In this document: piece after piece, positions 58,907 through 64,000 of the stretch
Position numbering within the stretch: position 1 is the first letter of the stretch
How the letters are laid out: every line of letters begins with the position of its first letter
Assembly: GCA_023461035.1 (NCBI GenBank)
Contig: JAEWOD010000015.1
Location: 1 to 64,000, forward strand
Origin: Bacteroidota bacterium
Lineage (GTDB): Bacteria > Bacteroidota > Bacteroidia > Flavobacteriales > Weeksellaceae
Direction: 5' to 3'
Length of the DNA stretch: 64,000 bases
Position numbers and translations under genes: made by a program
Notes under the pieces: model-generated
Told to the model about the DNA's origin: nothing
Seen by the model: the letters and a program-made list of their open reading frames with translations, nothing else
The model's database searches: none

Positions 58907-59749
58907 ATGAGATTAACCATTTTTTCAGTAGTTACGATTGCCGCAATTGTGTTGGCAGGATGTGTACCCCAAAAAAAGTACGATGAACTACAAAACAGAT
59001 TTAACAGTGTTTATGCAGAAAACCAAGGCTGTCAAACCGAATTAGCTTCAGCCAAATCCAAAATTGAAGGTTTGGAAGATGCGATTCGCTCCGAAAGAGG
59101 GAATCTGGCTTCATTGCAAAATGCATTGGCTGAATGTTTGGCCGGCAGTAAGCAAGGTGGTGCCAACATTGCAAAATTGGTCGATGAAATCAATGCTTCT
59201 AATAAATACATCAAGCATTTAACTGAAATCAACCGTAAAAATGACTCTTTGAATATGGTGTTAACCAACAATTTGACACGATCTTTGAGTCGCGAAGAGT
59301 TAAAAGATGTAGATGTTCAGGTATTAAAAGGAGTAGTTTTTATTTCATTGTCTGACAATATGTTATATAAATCAGGAAGCTATGAAATCAGCTCTGCTGC
59401 AAATGAAACTCTTTCAAAAATTGCTAAAATCATCAAAGACTATAAAGATTATGATGTAATTATTGAAGGTAATACTGACAATGTTCCTATCAACAAGACA
59501 AATATCCGTAACAACTGGGATTTAAGTGCTTTACGTGCTTCTTCTGTTGTTCAGGAATTACAAAACGCGCACGGAGTAGATCCAAAACGTATGACTGCCG
59601 GAGGTCGCGGAGAGTATAACCCTGTTGCAACTAATGCTACCGATGACGGACGTGCGAAAAATCGTCGTACCCAGATTATCATTACGCCTCAGTTAGATGA
59701 ATTTATGGAGTTAATCGGTCAAGCTCCAACCACGGATGATATTAAGTAA
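58907..59749 (+). CDS. OmpA family lipoprotein
   Basis: Outer-membrane-anchored protein of 280 residues. Lipobox LAGC (Cys 19) is followed by a coiled coil (about 25-130; PQKKYDELQNRFNSVYAENQGCQTELASAKSKIEGLEDAIRSERG). The OmpA peptidoglycan-binding domain is at 145-265 (FISLSDNMLYKSGSYEISSAANETL ... VIIEGNTDNVPI ... NWDLSALRASSVVQEL ... GRGEYNPVATN ... RAKNRRTQI). It likely tethers the outer membrane to the wall. It is convergent with the next gene; only one base separates the stops. Confidence 0.93.
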   Translation: MRLTIFSVVTIAAIVLAGCVPQKKYDELQNRFNSVYAENQGCQTELASAKSKIEGLEDAIRSERGNLASLQNALAECLAGSKQGGANIAKLVDEINASNKYIKHLTEINRKNDSLNMVLTNNLTRSLSREELKDVDVQVLKGVVFISLSDNMLYKSGSYEISSAANETLSKIAKIIKDYKDYDVIIEGNTDNVPINKTNIRNNWDLSALRASSVVQELQNAHGVDPKRMTAGGRGEYNPVATNATDDGRAKNRRTQIIITPQLDEFMELIGQAPTTDDIK

Positions 59750-59750
59750 T

Positions 59751-60458
59751 TCAATAGGATTCCAATAAAAAAATGGCGGGCTTTTTATGAAAGTCCGTCT
59801 TTTTTTTGGCCCAATTTTTTATGGATTGCGTCAAAATAAATTCATCATCCATCGTCAAATTTGCCGCAATACAGAGGTTTGTAGTTGGCTGACAAAATTT
59901 TACCAAATCTTCTAAAAGCTGATTATTCCGATATGGCGTTTCCATAAAAATCTGGGTACAATGAGTAGTTCGGCTTTCTTGTTCCAATTTTTGGATGGCT
60001 TTTTTTCTTTCCGGTTTATCAATCGGCAGATATCCATTAAACTTAAACTGTTGACCATTCATTCCCGATGCCATTAATGCCAAAAGAATAGATGATGGCC
60101 CTACCAGAGGAATGACCTGAATTCCTTTTTCATGTGCCAATTTTACCAGTTTAGAACCCGGATCTGCTACCGCAGGCAATCCTGCTTCCGAAATGATTCC
60201 GATGGGTTCTCCCCTTCCAAACAAATTGGATAATTCATATAATTCTTCACTAGCTGTATTTTTATCCAAAATGTAGATTTCCAATTCAGATTGTTTCTTT
60301 TCCGGTAAAACCGTCTTGATAAATTTTCTGGCTGATTTTTCATTTTCCACCATGAAAATTTGAATGCGCCGCAGTATTTCCAGATTAAAATCGGGCAAAG
60401 ATTTTTTAAAATCATCATTTCCCAACAAATTGGGAATCAAATAAAGCTTTGTCCTCAT
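59751..60458 (-). CDS. tetrapyrrole methylase family SAM-dependent methyltransferase (RsmI-like)
   Basis: A 235-residue protein with the tetrapyrrole methylase fold used by RsmI (16S rRNA C1402 2'-O-methyltransferase). Blocks: PIGIISEAGLPAVADPGSKLVKLAHEKGIQVIPLVGPSSILLALMASGMNGQQFKFNGYLP and QIFMETPYRNNQLLEDL. The N-terminal part differs from canonical RsmI, so it may be a paralogue with another RNA target. It overlaps the phosphatase gene by 4 bp (ATGA) and lies downstream of dnaA, as is usual in this group. Confidence 0.86.
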   Translation of the reverse strand: MRTKLYLIPNLLGNDDFKKSLPDFNLEILRRIQIFMVENEKSARKFIKTVLPEKKQSELEIYILDKNTASEELYELSNLFGRGEPIGIISEAGLPAVADPGSKLVKLAHEKGIQVIPLVGPSSILLALMASGMNGQQFKFNGYLPIDKPERKKAIQKLEQESRTTHCTQIFMETPYRNNQLLEDLVKFCQPTTNLCIAANLTMDDEFILTQSIKNWAKKKTDFHKKPAIFLLESY

Positions 60459-60889
60459 GACTTTTTTAATTGATTCAAAAAATCGTTCGTAGCTTGATCT
60501 AAAAGACGATAAACATTTTCAAAACCCTCATCTCCGCCATAATAGGGGTCGGGCACATTTTTATCTCCCAAAATCAATTTGACCTTCCCTCGATGAATTT
60601 CATTGGAAGCCATTATCAACACATCTTTATAATTGGACTCATCCATTACAAAAATCAAATCAAATTTCTCAAAATCATCCGGTTGAAATTGGCGTGCACG
60701 TTGTTTGGAAATATCGATTCCATATTTTCGGGCAATTGAAACCGAGCGTTCATCAGGAGATTGTCCTACATGCCAATTACCGGTTCCGGCAGATTCAACG
60801 ATAAATCCGTCATTAAGTTTGGATTGCAAAATACCTTCTGCCAATGGTGATCGGCAGATATTCCCCAAACAAACCATCAAAATTTTCAT
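60455..60889 (-). CDS. low-molecular-weight protein-tyrosine phosphatase
   Basis: A 144-residue phosphatase. P-loop C7LGNICRS (CX5R with Cys7 and Arg13) stands at the N-terminus. The general-acid DPYYGGD lies at about 112-118. Typical roles are control of exopolysaccharide export or other tyrosine phosphorylation. It lies 5 bp behind dnaA and is coupled to the methylase by ATGA. Confidence 0.94.
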   Translation of the reverse strand: MKILMVCLGNICRSPLAEGILQSKLNDGFIVESAGTGNWHVGQSPDERSVSIARKYGIDISKQRARQFQPDDFEKFDLIFVMDESNYKDVLIMASNEIHRGKVKLILGDKNVPDPYYGGDEGFENVYRLLDQATNDFLNQLKKS

Positions 60890-60894
60890 GGTAA

Positions 60895-62325
60895 TTATTC
60901 TACCGAAATTTTACGATTTAGATCTTCTACATACCCTCTGAAAACTTTATCGGTTTCCGACAGATTTTTTACTGTTTTACAGGCATGCAAAACGGTAGCA
61001 TGATCTCTGTTTCCTATCTGCGACCCTATGCTGGAAAGAGAGGCCTTGGTATATTTTTTTGCAAAATACATCGCCAATTGACGTGCCTGAACGACATCTC
61101 TCTTCCGTGTTTTGGACTGGATTTGATCAAATGGTATTTTGAAATAATCACTTACCATACGCTGAATATAGTCGATGGAAATTTCTTTTCTTGTATTATT
61201 GATGAAATTGGCCAGTGTTTTTTGGGTCAATTCCAGTGTGATTTCCTTTTTGTTTAGCGTTGCCTGAGCGATAATGGAATTCAGTGAACCTTCCAATTCT
61301 CGGACATTTGATTTTATACTTTTAGCAATATGGTCAATTACTTCTTCCGGGATTTCGATTCCGTCTTTTTCTACTTTATGTTTTAAAATAGCAAAACGGG
61401 TTTCATAATCCGGCGCTTGCAAATCGGCCGAAAGCCCCCATTTGAAACGGGAAATCAATCTTTGTTCCATATCCTGAATATCCACCGGCGGTTTGTCAGA
61501 GGTCAAAATAATCTGATTTCCTTTTTGATGCAAATGATTGAAAATATGGAAGAATGCTTCTTGCGTTCCTTTTTTTCCCGATAAGAATTGAACATCATCT
61601 ATAATCAAAATATCAATCATTTGGTAAAAATGAATGAAATCATTTCGGTTATTGCTCTGAACGGCGTCTATGAACTGCTGCGTAAATTTCTCGGTAGAAA
61701 CATACAACACGGTTTTGTCAGGATGATTTTCTTTGGCTTCCAAACCTATGGCATGTGCCAAATGTGTCTTCCCCAATCCTACTCCCCCATAAATAAACAA
61801 AGGATTAAAAGAAGTTCCTCCCGGACGTTTGGCTACAGCTTTTCCTGCTGAACGCGCCAACCGATTGGTTTCACCCTCTATAAAATTATTGAAATTGTTG
61901 GAGGTATTGAGCTGGGAATCTATTTTGATTTTTTGCAACCCCGGAATGATAAAAGGATTTTTCACCTTTTTACTGTCGATAGGCATGGGTGCATCTATCT
62001 CCTGAGGTTGAATTTTTTCTCTGTTGGAGCTTGGAATTTTTACCGTGTATGGATCTTTACCTGAATATTTCTGATCCATTACGATACTGTAAACTAATTT
62101 TGCTTCTTTACCTAATTCTTTTTGCAAAGCAATTTTTAACAATTTGATATAATGCTCTTCCAACCATTCATAAAAAAACTTGCTAGGCACCTGAATGGTC
62201 AAAATATTTTCATTCAACTTTATAGGATGAATAGGAGAAAACCAAGTTTTGAAAGCTTGTTCCTGAATATTGTCCTCAACAAATTTCAAACAATTTTTCC
62301 AAACCGATTCTGCAGTTTTTCCCAT
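60895..62325 (-). CDS. dnaA: chromosomal replication initiator protein DnaA
   Basis: AAA+ initiator of 476 residues that opens the replication origin. Domain I is at 1-90 (VWKNCLKFVEDNIQEQAFKTWFSPI). A linker follows, then domain III with Walker A GGVGLGKT (180-187), Walker B DILIIDDVQF and sensor ISRFKWGL. Domain IV has the DnaA signature IGNRDHATVLHACKTV near the C-terminus. No cluster of TTATCCACA boxes was seen on either side of the gene, so I do not place the origin here. The phosphatase and methylase genes follow. Confidence 0.97.
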   Translation of the reverse strand: MGKTAESVWKNCLKFVEDNIQEQAFKTWFSPIHPIKLNENILTIQVPSKFFYEWLEEHYIKLLKIALQKELGKEAKLVYSIVMDQKYSGKDPYTVKIPSSNREKIQPQEIDAPMPIDSKKVKNPFIIPGLQKIKIDSQLNTSNNFNNFIEGETNRLARSAGKAVAKRPGGTSFNPLFIYGGVGLGKTHLAHAIGLEAKENHPDKTVLYVSTEKFTQQFIDAVQSNNRNDFIHFYQMIDILIIDDVQFLSGKKGTQEAFFHIFNHLHQKGNQIILTSDKPPVDIQDMEQRLISRFKWGLSADLQAPDYETRFAILKHKVEKDGIEIPEEVIDHIAKSIKSNVRELEGSLNSIIAQATLNKKEITLELTQKTLANFINNTRKEISIDYIQRMVSDYFKIPFDQIQSKTRKRDVVQARQLAMYFAKKYTKASLSSIGSQIGNRDHATVLHACKTVKNLSETDKVFRGYVEDLNRKISVE

Positions 62326-62462
62326 AGTTTTTTTTAATTCTTAGTTTTAAGGTAATGTTAAAAAAGGATTAGGCCTACTAATATAGTTGGTTTTTTTCGT
62401 AAAGCAAAAATGCTCATAATTTTTTAGTAAAAAAAACAGATTGGGTATTGACTTTTTAAAAA

Positions 62463-62470
62463 TATCTTTG
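62463..62470 (+). promoter_or_regulatory. promoter of the thioesterase gene
   Basis: TATCTTTG at 62463-62470 with TTG at 62441-62443 exactly 19 bp upstream; this fits the Bacteroidota -33/-7 consensus TTG-N19-TAnnTTTG. It is the best full promoter in the window. Confidence 0.65.
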
Positions 62471-62495
62471 TAATGATTTAATGCAACACTTTAAC

Positions 62496-62909
62496 ATGAT
62501 ATCAACAACAATTTCAATACGTGTAAGATACGGAGAAACAGACCAAATGGGCGTAGTCTATCACGGAAATTATGCCACCTATTGCGAAGTGGCTCGGGTT
62601 GAATTTTTCCGCGAATTGGGCATGCCTTATAAAGATTTGGAAACGAGTGGAATAATGCTTCCCGTAACCGAATTAAATTTAAAATTCCACCAACCTGCTT
62701 ATTACGATGAATTGTTAAAAATCCATACTTCATTATTGGAAATACCAAGTGGCGCCCGTTTGAAATTTCAATATGAAATCTATAACGAATCTGACAAATT
62801 ATTAACATCCGGATTTTCGGCTTTGGCTTTTATCGATATAAAAACCCGCAAACCTGTCCGCTGCCCCGACTATATGATTGAAAAATTAGAAAAAATCAAA
62901 AATTCCTAA
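62496..62909 (+). CDS. acyl-CoA thioesterase, YbgC/4HBT family
   Basis: Hotdog-fold thioesterase of 137 residues. VRYGETDQMGVVYHGNYATYCEVARVEFFRELG holds the 4HBT catalytic Asp (D in ETDQMG) and the H-G-N-Y block. I chose ATG 62496. The ATG at 62481 lies only 10 nt after the -7 element and would leave almost no leader. It hydrolyses short- or medium-chain acyl-CoA; in other bacteria YbgC is linked to the Tol-Pal region, which is not here. Its 3' end overlaps the next convergent gene by 4 bp. Confidence 0.9.
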   Translation: MISTTISIRVRYGETDQMGVVYHGNYATYCEVARVEFFRELGMPYKDLETSGIMLPVTELNLKFHQPAYYDELLKIHTSLLEIPSGARLKFQYEIYNESDKLLTSGFSALAFIDIKTRKPVRCPDYMIEKLEKIKNS

Positions 62910-63856
62910 TCCACAAAATTATTATACGCCAATCGAATGTTTTCCTCAGCCCGAGCCAAATTCTCCAAATCCCTATCGGTAAAAATTCCGGATTCGTTTG
63001 CGTTCCGCATAATTTTTCGTGCTTCGATTAAAAAATCATTGACCGAATTATTATAGGTCTTGAAATAAACTTCTTTACCGGGGTAAGCAGAATTTTTCGG
63101 TTCGCCGAGTTTTTCTCTTTCTCCGTTCAGCTTCTCAATATCAGCATACATTTCATTGAATTTCAATTCATTATTTTTATAATCATCAGGAAAATCATAA
63201 GCCAGTGTAACAAATTTGGCCACCAAATTGGAAGCATCTTTCATCGCAAAGATGTGGTCTTTGAACGGATGTGTTTTCAAAACCTCCCTTTCTGCCTCAT
63301 CCGAAAGTTTCACGATTCTATTCATGATTATTTTATTGTCATCATAATATTTCACAACTAAATCATCTATCTGCTGGATGATTTGGTTCCCGACTTTTCC
63401 CTGATCGTCTTTATAATCTTCCGCTTTTATATAATTTTCCAATTTCGAATAATTTTCACGAATGGATTCAAATGATTGGTTCAGGCTTTTTACATTTTGC
63501 TCAAAAAATAATTTGTCTTCTTTTTCAAATGCATTTCCAGGTTCTTCCGGTTTTGGTTCGTTATAGCTCATCACCGGATGATAAAACATAGGTGTTATGC
63601 CCATAAATGCAAATTGGTCATTGTAATTCTGAAGCCCTTTTGAAATACTATTCAAATTACGGTTTAACCCCTGTAAATAATTATGTTGCGCATCTGAAAG
63701 TTTGATAAGTACATTATTGTACGCCACTATTTCAGCTGCGTTACTTCCACCTGAAGCAACTGATTCCAGTTTATCCATGAATTCAGGTTTATCCATTTTA
63801 CATGAACTGACAATCAATGACAAAAGCAAAAAAGAAAGAAATGCTGTATTTTTCAT
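62906..63856 (-). CDS. DUF3829 domain lipoprotein
   Basis: A 316-residue lipoprotein (signal ending LIVSSC, Cys 19), almost wholly alpha-helical after residue 40 (NNVLIKLSDAQHNYLQGLNRNLNSIS ... IRENYSKLENYIK ... ARKIMRNANESGIFTDRDLENLARAEENIRLAYNNFVD). The wording fits DUF3829. Function unknown. No partner gene is visible before the window ends. Confidence 0.78.
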   Translation of the reverse strand: MKNTAFLSFLLLSLIVSSCKMDKPEFMDKLESVASGGSNAAEIVAYNNVLIKLSDAQHNYLQGLNRNLNSISKGLQNYNDQFAFMGITPMFYHPVMSYNEPKPEEPGNAFEKEDKLFFEQNVKSLNQSFESIRENYSKLENYIKAEDYKDDQGKVGNQIIQQIDDLVVKYYDDNKIIMNRIVKLSDEAEREVLKTHPFKDHIFAMKDASNLVAKFVTLAYDFPDDYKNNELKFNEMYADIEKLNGEREKLGEPKNSAYPGKEVYFKTYNNSVNDFLIEARKIMRNANESGIFTDRDLENLARAEENIRLAYNNFVD

Positions 63857-63946
63857 CGTTTTATTTTTTTTCGAAATTAGGAAATTTATGGAACCTGAAT
63901 GTTAAAAATCCAAACGAAAATAAAGGACGGGAAGGTTTTATAATTT

Positions 63947-64000
63947 TAAGAAACTGTCTAAATCAATTCAATTTTCACATGATAAAGCGGCTCAAAAGCC
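63947..64000. repeat. left part of a further long palindrome (copy D), cut by the window end
   Basis: TAAGAAACTGTCTAAAT matches the end sequence of copy C (reverse complement of TTTAGACAGTTTCTT). The following bases run on to the window edge, so the second arm is not visible. Confidence 0.6.

Noticed and set aside
62326..62480. Replication origin next to dnaA
   Set aside because: No cluster of DnaA boxes (TTATCCACA or one-mismatch forms) was seen in the gaps on either side of dnaA.

Overview
The window comes from an AT-rich member of the Bacteroidota, most likely Flavobacteriia. The evidence is: cargo with both type A and type B C-terminal sorting domains of the type IX secretion system (T9SS), a PorP/SprF protein beside type B cargo, a TamL-type outer-membrane lipoprotein, an AccD without zinc-ribbon cysteines, several TAnnTTTG promoter elements, and conserved pairings such as eno-gltA and dnaA-LMW phosphatase-tetrapyrrole methylase. 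Most of the window is ordinary chromosome with housekeeping genes on both strands.

Layout. 0-4.6 kb: a menaquinone pair (isochorismate synthase and a MenI-type thioesterase), an acyltransferase, and a PadR/PspC stress pair. 4.6-12.6 kb: a T9SS surface-protein cluster with two ~1070-residue type B cargo proteins, PorP/SprF and a small secreted protein. 12.7-17.6 kb: a MacAB-like export operon (adaptor, two permeases, ATPase, small leader gene). 17.8-23.4 kb: priA, proline dehydrogenase, dnaB. 23.6-30.2 kb: TonB, a PstS-like lipoprotein, an ABC-F ATPase, a candidate structured RNA, tatA, PAP2, a HisE-like protein and DUF4407. 30.2-33.0 kb: an accessory island with REP-like palindromes, the relic of a REP-associated tyrosine transposase, two AT-rich orphan lipoprotein genes and an IS1-type transposase. 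33-40.6 kb: enolase, citrate synthase, a nitronate monooxygenase-like protein, TesB, a membrane-anchored AraC regulator and an M23 peptidase. 40.6-43.7 kb: a 2.7 kb segment (two lipoproteins, a sigma-54 response regulator without HTH, DUF486) framed by inverted copies of a ~190 bp palindromic repeat. 43.7-50 kb: five tRNAs, a cell-wall amidase, a secreted deformylase-like protein, a porin and dnaK behind a candidate sigma-54 promoter. 50-64 kb: accD, fbaA, tamL, an rRNA/tRNA methyltransferase, a serine hydrolase, tRNA-Ser, asparaginase, a Kbp-like protein, OmpA, the dnaA cluster, a thioesterase and a DUF3829 lipoprotein.

The most interesting content is not protein-coding. Several repeat families are visible: (i) 165-190 bp long imperfect palindromes with AGAAACTGTTTAAA-like ends (three full copies, one cut by the window end); (ii) two paired 13-bp palindromes with exactly 18 bp between them; (iii) REP-like hairpins next to a decayed RAYT gene; (iv) 16-bp tracts, purine-rich in the mRNA, directly behind stop codons of the export operon and priA. 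Protein-level oddities are a secreted peptide-deformylase homologue with its metal-ligand Cys replaced by Asp, and a sigma-54 activator that ends after its AAA+ domain. No CRISPR array, phage or rRNA was seen. Coordinates of RNAs, hairpins and motifs were read by eye.
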